In this document: positions 42,646-50,956 of the stretch, in pieces
Position numbering within the stretch: position 1 is the first letter of the stretch
Layout of the letters: the number at the start of each line of letters is the position of its first letter
Notes under the pieces: model-generated
Databases searched by the model: none
Told to the model about the DNA's origin: nothing
What the model saw: the letters and a program-made list of their open reading frames with translations, nothing else
Translations under genes and position numbers: made by a program
Origin: Amycolatopsis viridis
GTDB taxonomy: Bacteria > Actinomycetota > Actinomycetes > Mycobacteriales > Pseudonocardiaceae
DNA length: 64,000 nt
Reading direction: 5' to 3'
NCBI RefSeq assembly: GCF_011758765.1
Contig: NZ_JAANOU010000001.1
Coordinates: 3,534,001 to 3,598,000 of the forward strand

Positions 42646-44433
42646 GTGTTCACCACCCGGCCCACGCTGCAGGGCACCCACGGCATGGTGTCGTCGACGC
42701 ACTGGCTGGCCTCGGCGACCGCGATGGCCGTCCTGGAGGACGACGGGAACGCGTTCGACGCCGCGGTGGCCGCGGGGTTCGTGCTGCACGTCGTCGAACC
42801 GCACCTCAACGGCCCGGCCGGCGAGGTCCCGATCATCCTCGCGCCCGCCGGTCAGCCGCCGCGCGTGCTGTGCGGGCAGGGCCCGGCGCCGGCCGGGGCG
42901 ACGGTTTCGCACTACACCTCGCTCGGCCTCGACCTGGTGCCCGGCACCGGCCCGCTGGCCGCCGCCGTGCCCGGCGCGTTCGACGCCTGGATGCTCCTGC
43001 TGCGCGACCACGGCACGAAGACACTGGCCCAGGTGCTCCGGTACGCGATCGGGTACGCCGAGCACGGGCACCCGGCCGTGGAGCGCATCGGTGCGGCGAT
43101 CGCGGCCGTCCGGGACCTGTTCGAACGGGAGTGGACGAGCTCGGCCGAGGTCTACCTGCGCGGCGGCCGCCCGCCGCGGCCGGGCGAGCTGCTGCGCAAT
43201 CCGGCGCTGGCCGCGACCTGGCGCCGGGTGATCGCCGAGGCCGAGGCCGCCGGGCCGGGCCGGGAGACCCAGATCGACGCGGCACGGCGGATCTGGCGCG
43301 AGGGTTTCATCGCCGAGGCGATCGCCGCCGCGGCGGCACGCCCCACTATGGACACCTCCGGCGAACGGCACGCGGGCACCCTCACCGCCGGCGACCTCGC
43401 CGCCTTCGAGGCGCAGTACGAAGACCCGGTCACCTACGACTGGCGCGGGTGGACGGTCGCCAAGTGCGGCCTGTGGAGCCAGGGCCCGGCGTTCCTGCAG
43501 CAGCTCGCCCTGCTGCCCGAGGATCTGGAGTACGGCACACCGGACTACCTGCACACCCTCGTCGAGGGCACCAAGCTGGCGATGGCCGACCGCGAGGCGT
43601 GGTACGGCGACAACACCGACATCGCCCCGGAAACCCTGCTCTCCCGTGAGTACAACGACGCCCGCCGCGCCCTGATCGGCGCGGACGCGTCCACCGAGCT
43701 GCGGCCCGGTGCACCCGGCGGGCGGCAGCCGCGGCTGAGCAAGCAGGCCGAGCTGTCCATCGGTGGCGCCGTGCCCCCGCCACCCGCCGCCGGGACGGGC
43801 GAGCCGACCGTCGCCAAGGACGGCGCGACCCGCGGCGACACCTGCCACCTCGACGTCGCCGACCGCTGGGGCAACCTGGTCGCCGCCACCCCGAGCGGCG
43901 GCTGGTTGCAGTCCAACCCGGTCATCCCGGCGCTGGGCTTCCCACTGGGCACCCGGCTGCAGATGGCGTGGCTCGACGAGGGCCTGCCGAACTCGCTGGT
44001 GCCGGGCCGCCGGCCGCGCACCACGCTGTCGCCGTCGATGGCGTTGCGCGACGGGGTGCCGGTGATGGCGTTCGGCACCCCCGGCGGTGACCAGCAGGAC
44101 CAGTGGAGCGTGCAGTTCTTCCTCGCCGTCGCGTTGCGCGAGAACGTGCGCGGCGGCCCCGACCTGCAGGGCGCGATCGACGCCCCGAACTGGCACACCG
44201 ACAGTTTCCCCAGCTCGTTCTACCCGCGTGCGATGCAACCCGGCAGCGTGACCGTCGAATCCCGCATCGGCGATGCCGCGATCGCCGGGTTGCGCCGCCG
44301 CGGACACGACGTCACGGTCGCCGGACCGTGGTCGGAGGGCCGGCTGTGCGCGGTCGCCCGCGACCCGGAAACCGGAGTGCTGTCGGCGGCTGCCAACCCC
44401 CGGGGCATGCAGGGCTACGCCGCCGGACGGTGA
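42646..44433 (+). CDS. Gamma-glutamyltransferase-like protein (Ntn-hydrolase)
   Basis: This 595-residue protein of the GGT family has VSSTHWLASATAMAVLEDDGNAFDAAVAAGFVLHVVEPHLNG, with the Arg region of the gamma-glutamyl site replaced by PILAPAG-type sequence. The self-cleavage nucleophile is most likely the Thr of GDTCHLDVADRWGNLVAATPSGGW. LSPSMALRDGVPVMAFGTPGGDQQDQW follows. It has no signal peptide, unlike periplasmic GGT, so it is cytosolic and may be an acylase-like hydrolase of an amide or gamma-glutamyl compound. GTG 42646 fits the family N-terminus, but a GTG at 42631 is possible. It is LysR-controlled by position. Confidence 0.85.
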   Translation: MFTTRPTLQGTHGMVSSTHWLASATAMAVLEDDGNAFDAAVAAGFVLHVVEPHLNGPAGEVPIILAPAGQPPRVLCGQGPAPAGATVSHYTSLGLDLVPGTGPLAAAVPGAFDAWMLLLRDHGTKTLAQVLRYAIGYAEHGHPAVERIGAAIAAVRDLFEREWTSSAEVYLRGGRPPRPGELLRNPALAATWRRVIAEAEAAGPGRETQIDAARRIWREGFIAEAIAAAAARPTMDTSGERHAGTLTAGDLAAFEAQYEDPVTYDWRGWTVAKCGLWSQGPAFLQQLALLPEDLEYGTPDYLHTLVEGTKLAMADREAWYGDNTDIAPETLLSREYNDARRALIGADASTELRPGAPGGRQPRLSKQAELSIGGAVPPPPAAGTGEPTVAKDGATRGDTCHLDVADRWGNLVAATPSGGWLQSNPVIPALGFPLGTRLQMAWLDEGLPNSLVPGRRPRTTLSPSMALRDGVPVMAFGTPGGDQQDQWSVQFFLAVALRENVRGGPDLQGAIDAPNWHTDSFPSSFYPRAMQPGSVTVESRIGDAAIAGLRRRGHDVTVAGPWSEGRLCAVARDPETGVLSAAANPRGMQGYAAGR

Positions 44434-44459
44434 TCCCGGCGGCTACCGGAACGGAACGG

Positions 44460-45635
44460 TCACCAGTCGGCGAGCACCGTCTCGAACGCGAGTTCCGCGG
44501 CACCCAGCAGCTTCGCGTCGGAGCCCAGCGCGGAGGTCGCCACCCGCGTGCCGGCCAGCGCGCGGCTCACCATGCTGCGCTCGCGCACCAGCTCCTCCAG
44601 GTGCTCGACCAGCGACGACGGCAGTGCCGTGAACAGGTCACCCAGCACGACCAGCTGCGGGCACAACAGGTTGACCACGTTGCCGAGCCCGAGCGCCAGC
44701 CACTCGGTGAACTCGGCGAGCTCCTCCAGCGCGCCGCCGTTCGCCGCCAGCAGCCGCAGCTCGTGCACGATCGCGCCGACCGGGCTGTTCTCGTCCAGCC
44801 CCAGCGCGCGCGACAGGGCCCGCTCCCCCACCTCGGTCTCCCAGCAGCCGCGCGATCCGCAGTAGCACTGCCGCCCCTGCGGTCGCACCACCATGTGCCC
44901 GACCTCGCCGACGTGGTGCCCGCCCGCGCCGCGCATCGACACGCCGTTGGAGATCACCCCGCCGCCGACACCGACGTCCGCACTGATGTAGACCACGTCG
45001 TCGAACCCGCGCGCCACGCCCCGCAGGTGTTCGGCGACCGCGCCCAGCTCGGCGTCGTTGCCCATGCGCACCGGCAGGTGCAGCGCACGCGACAGCCACG
45101 CCCCGAGCGGGATGTCGGTCCAGTGCAGGTTCGGCGCCTCGTGCACGAACCCGTCGGCGTGCCGGACCACGCCCGGCACCGACACCCCGGCCGCCACCGG
45201 TCGCACACCCAATTCGTCGACCAGCGGTCCCGCGGTGTCCACGATCTTGGTGAACACCTCGCGCGGATCGATCGTGGTGGAGCGCATGTTCCACCCGCCG
45301 CGCCCGAGGATCTCGCCACCGATGCCGACCAGCGCCATTCCGGCGCGCTCCACCCGGATGTCGATCGCCAGCACCACCGCCGCCTGCGGCTGCGGCAGCA
45401 CCAGCAGCGACGGACGGCCGGCCCCGCTGCGCTGGGCCGGCAGCCGCTCCTCCACCAGCCCGTCCTCGGCCAGCCCGTCCACCAGTGCCTTGATCGTGCT
45501 GCGGTTCAGCCCGAGGTCGGTGGCGAGACTGGCCCGTGTGGACGGACCATGGACGTGTAGCCGGCGCAACAGGGCGGCCCTGTTGTGCCGGCGCACGTCG
45601 TCCGGGCGGGTGCCCGCGGTTGGTGTGGTCGTCAC
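44460..45635 (-). CDS. ROK-family (XylR-type) transcriptional regulator
   Basis: This 391-residue protein has an N-terminal winged HTH (HGPSTRASLATDLGLNRSTIKALVDGLAEDGL) joined to a ROK sugar-kinase-like domain. VYISADVGVGGGVISNGVSMRGAGGHHVGEVGHMVV has the His of the sugar/zinc region, and CYCGSRGCWE is the zinc-binding Cys motif. Sugar-binding ROK regulators of this type release DNA when their sugar is bound. It is the last gene of the transporter operon, 45 bases after the permease. Its operator is likely the double palindrome at 49132-49172. No kinase activity is expected. Confidence 0.9.
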   Translation of the reverse strand: MTTTPTAGTRPDDVRRHNRAALLRRLHVHGPSTRASLATDLGLNRSTIKALVDGLAEDGLVEERLPAQRSGAGRPSLLVLPQPQAAVVLAIDIRVERAGMALVGIGGEILGRGGWNMRSTTIDPREVFTKIVDTAGPLVDELGVRPVAAGVSVPGVVRHADGFVHEAPNLHWTDIPLGAWLSRALHLPVRMGNDAELGAVAEHLRGVARGFDDVVYISADVGVGGGVISNGVSMRGAGGHHVGEVGHMVVRPQGRQCYCGSRGCWETEVGERALSRALGLDENSPVGAIVHELRLLAANGGALEELAEFTEWLALGLGNVVNLLCPQLVVLGDLFTALPSSLVEHLEELVRERSMVSRALAGTRVATSALGSDAKLLGAAELAFETVLADW

Positions 45636-45680
45636 CTGCGCTTCCCTGCTGACCGGTAGTGGGCGTTGTGCACCCGCGCC

Positions 45681-47111
45681 TCAGCGTGCCACCGCGGCGC
45701 GCCTGCGCGAGAGCGCGTCGACGGCAGCGGCCACCAGGAGGACCAGGCAGGTGACGATGTTCACTGTAGCTGCCTGGAATCCGAGCAGTCCGAGGCCGTT
45801 CTGGACGGTCGCCAGCACCAGGCCGCCGATCACAGCGTCCCGCAGCCGCCCACGGCCGCCGAACAGCGAAGTGCCACCGATGACCGCCGCGCCGACGGCG
45901 AACAGCAGGGTGTTGCCACCACCGGAGTTGCCGTCCACCGCGCCGACCTTGGAGCTGTAGACGATCGCGCCGATCGCCGCCACCGACGAGCAGATCACGA
46001 ACACGCTCATCCGGATCTTGTCGACCTTGACACCCGCGCGCCGCGCGGCCTCCTTGTTGCCGCCGACCGCGTACACGTGCCGCCCGTAGCGGGTGCGATC
46101 CAGCACGAACGTGCCCGCCACCAGCAGCGCCAGCACGATCGGCACCACGTAGGGCACGCCGGTGATCGTGGTCAGATCCGGGTTGGGTGAGCGGTTGACG
46201 TTGAACAGGTGGGTGGCGACCGCACCGAGCACCAGCACCGCGGCGGCCTTGGCGAGCACGATCGCCGTGGGCTGCGCGACCAGCCCGCGCCGCAACCGTC
46301 CGAAGTGGCGGGACAGCACGACCACCGCGTAACCGCCCGCGGCCAGCACGAACAAGAGCCAGCCGGCCAGCACGGACAGGTTGCCGTTCGCGACTTGGTA
46401 GAGCACGTTGCTCTGCCGGATCGAAATCGTGCCGCCCTCGCCGACCAGCTGCAGCACCAGGCCGTACCAGCCGATGAACAACGCCAGCGTCACGACGAAC
46501 GACGGGATGCCCACCTTGGCGACGATCGTGCCGGTCAGCGAGCCGATCACGGTGCCGGCGCAGACCGCCAGCACGATCTCCACCCACGGGTTCGCGGTGA
46601 ACCCGGCCAGCATGATCACCGGCACGACCAGCGACAGCACCGCGGCGATCCAGACGCGCATCCACACGGCCAGCGCGACGGCCACGATCGACGCGGCGAT
46701 GAACCCGTAGAACACCGTGGAGCCGAAGTTGCCGAGCAGGTTGCCGTTCTGGGTGAAGTGCAGCGCCATCACCGACGCCGCGACGCCGGAGGCGGTACCC
46801 GCGGACAGGTCGATCTCGCCGAGCAGCAGCACCGGCACGATGCCCATCGCGATGATGGTCTGCCCGGCGCCCTGCGAGAACAGGTTCGCGATGTTGTTGA
46901 GGGTGAAGAAGCTGTCGGACAGCCCGGCAAACACCACACCCAGCACCAGCAGGCCGAGCAGCGCGGGCAGGGCGCCGAGCTCGCCGCCGCGCAGGCGCCC
47001 GAAGTAGTCGCCGATCGCCTCCCGGGTGGACCGGGAGGTGGTGTCGATGCCGAAGTCCGAGATCGCCGCGGCGGGCTGGCCGGAGCCGGGTTTCGTGGAG
47101 GTCTCAGTCAT
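45681..47111 (-). CDS. Sugar ABC transporter permease (XylH/RbsC family)
   Basis: This 476-residue protein has about ten membrane helices, including LPALLGLLVLGVVFAGLSDSFF and TIIAMGIVPVLLLGEIDLSAGTASGVAASVMAL. The permease loop YAVGGNKEAARRAGVKVDKIRMSVF has the EAA-type coupling sequence to the ATPase. A hydrophilic N-terminal 45 residues precede helix 1. It is longer than typical RbsC (about 320) and matches the extended XylH group. It imports a pentose or related sugar with the ATPase and binding protein encoded upstream. Confidence 0.9.
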   Translation of the reverse strand: MTETSTKPGSGQPAAAISDFGIDTTSRSTREAIGDYFGRLRGGELGALPALLGLLVLGVVFAGLSDSFFTLNNIANLFSQGAGQTIIAMGIVPVLLLGEIDLSAGTASGVAASVMALHFTQNGNLLGNFGSTVFYGFIAASIVAVALAVWMRVWIAAVLSLVVPVIMLAGFTANPWVEIVLAVCAGTVIGSLTGTIVAKVGIPSFVVTLALFIGWYGLVLQLVGEGGTISIRQSNVLYQVANGNLSVLAGWLLFVLAAGGYAVVVLSRHFGRLRRGLVAQPTAIVLAKAAAVLVLGAVATHLFNVNRSPNPDLTTITGVPYVVPIVLALLVAGTFVLDRTRYGRHVYAVGGNKEAARRAGVKVDKIRMSVFVICSSVAAIGAIVYSSKVGAVDGNSGGGNTLLFAVGAAVIGGTSLFGGRGRLRDAVIGGLVLATVQNGLGLLGFQAATVNIVTCLVLLVAAAVDALSRRRAAVAR

Positions 47112-47126
47112 GGTCACTTCTTTCGC

Positions 47127-47900
47127 TCACACGGCCGCGATCTCGGGGCGGGCCAGGCCCAGGTCCCCGGACCGGCCCGCGGTGATCAGTTCGACGACCT
47201 GGCTGTTGGTGACGTCCTTGGTGGCGACGTCGGCGGCGAGCCGGCCGAGGTAGAGGGTGGCGATCCGGTCGGCCACCTCGAACACGTCGTTCATGTTGTG
47301 GCTGATCAGGACCACGCCCAGGCCCTGTTCGGCCAGGCGGCGGACCAGGTCGAGCACCTGCCGGGTCTGCGCCACGCCGAGCGCGGCGGTCGGCTCGTCG
47401 AGCAGCACGACCTTGCTGTTCCACAGCACCGCCTTGGCGATCGCGACGGTCTGCCGCTGCCCGCCGGACAGCGACGCGACGGGCGTGCGCACGGACTTGA
47501 CCGTGCGCACCGACAGCGAGGCCAGCGTCTTGCGCGCGGCCAGCTCCATCGACGCCTCGTCGAGCAGGCCTTTCCGGTCGCGTTCGCGGCCGAGGAACAT
47601 GTTCTGGACGATGTCCAGGTTGTCGCACAGGGCGAGGTCCTGGTAGACGACCTCGATGCCCAGGGCCGCGGCGTCGCGCGGGTTGTGGACGTGCACCGGC
47701 CGGCCCTCGAACAGGAGCTCGCCGCTGTCGATCGGGTGGATGCCGGCGATGCACTTGACCAGCGTCGACTTCCCGGCGCCGTTGTCGCCGACGAGCGCGG
47801 TCACCTCCCCCGCGCGCACCTGCAGGTCCACGTCGTGCAGGACGTGCACCGGCCCGAAGCTCTTGTTGACGCCTCGCAGCGCGAGGACGGGCTCGTTCAT
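47127..47900 (-). CDS. Sugar ABC transporter ATP-binding protein (single NBD)
   Basis: This 257-residue ATPase has Walker A GDNGAGKSTLVK, Q-loop VVYQDLALCDNLD, signature LSGGQRQTVAIAKA, Walker B KVVLLDEPTAALG and H-loop LISHNMN. It has one nucleotide-binding domain, unlike XylG/RbsA with two, so it acts as a homodimer in the carbohydrate-uptake-2 group seen in actinobacteria. The ATG at 47900 has GGAGG upstream. It is separated from the binding-protein gene by 94 bases that hold a stem-loop, and from the permease by 15 bases. Confidence 0.92.
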   Translation of the reverse strand: MNEPVLALRGVNKSFGPVHVLHDVDLQVRAGEVTALVGDNGAGKSTLVKCIAGIHPIDSGELLFEGRPVHVHNPRDAAALGIEVVYQDLALCDNLDIVQNMFLGRERDRKGLLDEASMELAARKTLASLSVRTVKSVRTPVASLSGGQRQTVAIAKAVLWNSKVVLLDEPTAALGVAQTRQVLDLVRRLAEQGLGVVLISHNMNDVFEVADRIATLYLGRLAADVATKDVTNSQVVELITAGRSGDLGLARPEIAAV

Positions 47901-47931
47901 GGCTGAACCTCCGCTCTTGATGGAGTCACGT

Positions 47932-47983
47932 GCGCCGGGGGACGTGCGGGCGGCGGGACCACCGGCCGGCACGTCCCCGGCGC
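47932..47983 (-). promoter_or_regulatory. Intercistronic stem-loop after the binding-protein gene
   Basis: GCGCCGGGG-GACGTGC (47932-47947) pairs with GCACGTCCCC-GGCGC (47969-47983) with one bulged base, a stem of about 15 bp and a 21-base loop. It lies 12 bases after the binding-protein stop. Such structures partially terminate or protect the upstream message so that binding protein exceeds transporter subunits. Confidence 0.62.
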
Positions 47984-47994
47984 GTTGCGGGTCT

Positions 47995-49113
47995 TCAGGA
48001 GATCCCCAGCTGCTGGCAGGCCACGGCCGTGTCGCCGCCGCAGATCTCCGCGGCCTTGACGAAACCCTGGTCGACCACCGTCTTGACGTTGTCCTTCGTG
48101 ATCGACTGCGGCGTGAGCAGCACCGACTTGACCGTCCGGTGGCCCGTCGGGTCGTTGGAGGCCTGCTTCGCGATCGAGTCGGCCGTGGCGGTGTCGCCCT
48201 TGACCAGCGCGACGGCCAGCTGTGCGGTGGCGTCGACCAGCTGCGGGATCGGCTTGAACACGGTGGCGTACTGGGTGCCCTCGAGAATGGACTTCAGGCC
48301 CGCGACAGTGGCGTCCTGCCCGGTGACCGGAACCTTGCCGGCGAGGCCGTTCTTCTGCAGCACGGTGATCACCGCGCCGGCCATGCCGTCGTTGGCCGCG
48401 AGCACGCCGTCGACCTTGCCGCCGTTGGCGGACAGGAACTGCTCGAAGGTCGCGCCGCCGACCGCGTTGTCCCACTTGTCGATGCGCTGACCGGCGACCT
48501 TCTTCAGCGTGCCCGAGTTGTAGAGCGGGCCCACGACCTCCTGCTGTCCCTGGTAGAACAGGGTCGCGTTGTTGTCGGTCGGGGAACCTTCGATCTCGAT
48601 GACCTGCGCGCCCGGCTTGGTCTTCAGCGCGTCCGCCAGCGCCTGCCCCTGCAGGCGGCCGACCTGGACGTTGTCGAAGCTGACGTAGTAGTCGGCGCTG
48701 CCGCCGAGGTTGAGGCGCTCGTAGTCGATGACCGGCACGCCCTGCTGTTTCGCCTTCTGCTCCACGGTGGCGCCGACGTCACCGCTGGGGGCGGCGATGA
48801 TCAGCACCTTCACCCCCTGGCTCAGCATGCTGTCGGCCTGCTGCGCGAAGCGCTGGTTGTCGCCCTGGGCATTCTCGATGATCGGGTCGAGGCCCGCCTT
48901 CGTGAGCGCCGAGGCCAGCATCGGCTGGTCGAACGCGACCCATCGGGCCGAGGTCGCGGTCTCGGGCAGGATCACGCCGACCTTCGGGCCGCCGTGGCCG
49001 GACCCGCCGCTCCCGCTGTCCGTGTGGCCGGCACTGTTCGCTCCGCACGCGCTCAGCGCCAGGGCGAGCCCGGCGCCCGCGGCGGCCAGTGCGAGGGTAC
49101 TTCTCCGCTTCAT
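47995..49113 (-). CDS. Sugar-binding lipoprotein (periplasmic binding protein type 1)
   Basis: This 372-residue protein has a lipoprotein signal peptide (MKRRSTLALAAAGAGLALALSAC, lipobox LSAC with Cys23), then a Gly/Ser-rich linker. A type 1 binding-protein fold follows: VGVILPETATSARWVAFDQPML, IAAPSGDVGATVEQKAKQQGVPVIDYERL, AANDGMAGAVITVLQKNG and ITKDNVKTVVDQG. It is like XylF and other pentose-binding proteins. It captures the sugar outside the membrane for the downstream permease/ATPase. First gene of the operon; the promoter region holds two palindromes. Confidence 0.92.
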   Translation of the reverse strand: MKRRSTLALAAAGAGLALALSACGANSAGHTDSGSGGSGHGGPKVGVILPETATSARWVAFDQPMLASALTKAGLDPIIENAQGDNQRFAQQADSMLSQGVKVLIIAAPSGDVGATVEQKAKQQGVPVIDYERLNLGGSADYYVSFDNVQVGRLQGQALADALKTKPGAQVIEIEGSPTDNNATLFYQGQQEVVGPLYNSGTLKKVAGQRIDKWDNAVGGATFEQFLSANGGKVDGVLAANDGMAGAVITVLQKNGLAGKVPVTGQDATVAGLKSILEGTQYATVFKPIPQLVDATAQLAVALVKGDTATADSIAKQASNDPTGHRTVKSVLLTPQSITKDNVKTVVDQGFVKAAEICGGDTAVACQQLGIS

Positions 49114-49131
49114 TGCGTCCCCTTGCAGGAA

Positions 49132-49172
49132 TGTTGTGACTCACAACAATTGAATGTTGTGGCCGACAACAT
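49132..49172. promoter_or_regulatory. Double palindrome, probable ROK operator
   Basis: TGTTGTGACTCACAACA (49132-49148) has 7-base arms around ACT, and ATGTTGTGGCCGACAACAT (49154-49172) has 7-base arms around GGCCG. The centres are 23 bases apart, about two helical turns. The pair overlaps the promoter of the transporter operon and lies in the 232-base gap to the divergent cupin gene. The rest of that gap holds no visible feature. Confidence 0.75.
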
Positions 49173-49345
49173 ACGCGGTAACTGCGCCGGAGGGAAGACC
49201 GTGCCGGTACCGACCGCCGCGAACCCTGGCATTCCAGGGCGCGCGAGCAGGTCTTCCGGCTCTATTCGGACAGCCCGGCGCGGACCCATGCTGAGCTCCG
49301 GGGAGTCCACGGGCACCCTCCGCAGGGGACGGCAAGGAGGCCGAG

Positions 49346-49708
49346 ATGTCCGATCTGCGCAAACTGAGCCTGGAGGAACCGGAAGAAGTCCGGCCGTTCG
49401 AGGACGGCTCCGGGCAGCTGGAGCTGGTCAACGTCGAGGGCGGCGCTATCGGCCGGGCCACGTTCCAGCCCGGCTGGCAGTGGTCCAAGCACGTCCAGCC
49501 GATCGCGGGCACCGACAGCTGCCAGGCGAGCCACCTGGGTTACGTCCTGTCCGGGCGGATGCGGGTCCGCATGGACGACGGCGACCAGGCCGACTTCGGT
49601 CCCGGAGACGTCATGATGATCCCGCCCGGGCACGACGGCTGGGTGGTCGGCGACGAACCGTGCGTCGTGATCGACTGGTCCGGCTACGCCGACTACGCCA
49701 AGCGCTGA
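49346..49708 (+). CDS. Cupin-domain protein
   Basis: This 120-residue single-cupin protein has ATFQPGWQWSKHVQPIAGTDSC, GYVLSGRMRVRMDDGDQADFGPGDVMMIPPGHDGWV and VVIDWSGYADY. The first motif has one His and the second lacks the usual second His-x-His, so the metal site is incomplete or degenerate. It may be a sugar-epimerase-like or small regulatory cupin. The ATG follows GGCAAGGAGG. It diverges from the sugar transporter operon and could be controlled by the same ROK operator. The substrate is unknown. Confidence 0.82.
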   Translation: MSDLRKLSLEEPEEVRPFEDGSGQLELVNVEGGAIGRATFQPGWQWSKHVQPIAGTDSCQASHLGYVLSGRMRVRMDDGDQADFGPGDVMMIPPGHDGWVVGDEPCVVIDWSGYADYAKR

Positions 49709-49714
49709 GCCGGG

Positions 49715-50956
49715 CTACCCCAGCCAGGACGCGAAGTCCGCGCGCAGCGGCACGCCCGCGGCGCGCTCGGCGTGGGCGATGAACTCCTCGGTGGTGACCG
49801 TGCCGTGCGCGTGCTCGCGCGCCCACGAGCGCAGCAGCCCGAAGAACACCTCGTCGCCCACGCGCCCACGCAGCGCGTGCAGGGTGAGCGCGCCGCGCCG
49901 GTAGACCTGCTCGTCGAACAGGCGGGCCACACCGGGATCGCCGATCGCGAGGTCACTGCCGGCGCGTGCGCGCCACTCCCGCGCGTGCTCGGCGGCCGGG
50001 GCGCCACCGGAGGCTTCCGACCACAGCCACTCCGCGTAGGTCGCGAACCCCTCGTTGAGCCAGATGTGCCGCCAGTCCGCCACGGTGAGGCTGTTGCCGA
50101 ACCACTGGTGCGCCAGCTCGTGCACCACCAGCCGCTCGAAGGTGCGGCGGCCGTCGACGTGGTTCGCGCCGAAGATCGCCATGCCCTGCGCCTCGATCGG
50201 GTCGTCCAGGTCGTCGTCGGTCACCACGACGACGTACTCGCCGAACGGGTACGGCCCGAACCACTCCCCCAGCGCACGCATCATCCCCGGCTGCCGGCCG
50301 AAGTCGTGCGCCGCCGCGTCGCGCAGGCGCCGCGGGACCGCGAGCCGTTGTCCCGACGCGAGTTCCACCTCGTCATAACGTCCGATTTGGACACTCATCA
50401 GGTACGGTGCGGTCGGCTCGCGCCGCTCGAACACCCACGTCGTCGTGCTGCCCCGGGCGCGGCGGCCGACGAGCTCCCCGGTCACCAGCACGGTGTAGGC
50501 CGACGCGGTGGTCAGCGACACGCGGTAGGCCGCCTTGTCGCCGGGCCGGTCGTTGCACGGGAACCAGGACGGCGCGCCGGTCGGCTGGCTCGCCACGAGC
50601 GCACCGTCGGTGAGCTCGTCCCACCCGATCTCACCCCACCGGCTGGCCACCGGGCGCGGGTTGCCGGAGTAGCGCACCTCCACGGTGAACTCCCCGCGCA
50701 CCGCCCGGTCCGGGCGCACCACCAGCTTGCCACCGCGGTGGGTGAACTTCGCGGCACGGCCGTCGACGCGCACCCCCTGCACGGCGAAACCGGCCAGGTC
50801 CAGCGGGATCCGCCCCAGCTCCGCGTCCGCGACCGCGGACAGGATCGCTCGCGCGGTCAGCCGGTTCGGCCCGATCCGGTAGTCCAGCTCCAGGTCGTAG
50901 TGCCGGACCCGGTAGTCGCCGCTGCCGTGGCCGAGCGTGTAGTCGGCGCGGCTCAC
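49715..50956 (-). CDS. M1-family zinc metallopeptidase, coupled to a Pls-type NRPS gene
   Basis: This 413-residue protein has zinc motif VVHELAHQWFGN (His279, Glu280, His283) and Glu302 in LNEGFATYAEW, the HExxH-18-E signature of M1 aminopeptidases. The exopeptidase GAMEN motif is degenerate (AQGMAIFGAN). It has the N-terminal beta-domain and catalytic domain but lacks the long C-terminal helical domain of aminopeptidase N. The GTG start overlaps the Pls-like gene stop (GTGA). In Streptomyces, epsilon-polylysine producers carry related peptidases that cut the product, so this may trim or degrade the neighbouring NRPS product; that is inference. Confidence 0.86.
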   Translation of the reverse strand: MSRADYTLGHGSGDYRVRHYDLELDYRIGPNRLTARAILSAVADAELGRIPLDLAGFAVQGVRVDGRAAKFTHRGGKLVVRPDRAVRGEFTVEVRYSGNPRPVASRWGEIGWDELTDGALVASQPTGAPSWFPCNDRPGDKAAYRVSLTTASAYTVLVTGELVGRRARGSTTTWVFERREPTAPYLMSVQIGRYDEVELASGQRLAVPRRLRDAAAHDFGRQPGMMRALGEWFGPYPFGEYVVVVTDDDLDDPIEAQGMAIFGANHVDGRRTFERLVVHELAHQWFGNSLTVADWRHIWLNEGFATYAEWLWSEASGGAPAAEHAREWRARAGSDLAIGDPGVARLFDEQVYRRGALTLHALRGRVGDEVFFGLLRSWAREHAHGTVTTEEFIAHAERAAGVPLRADFASWLG

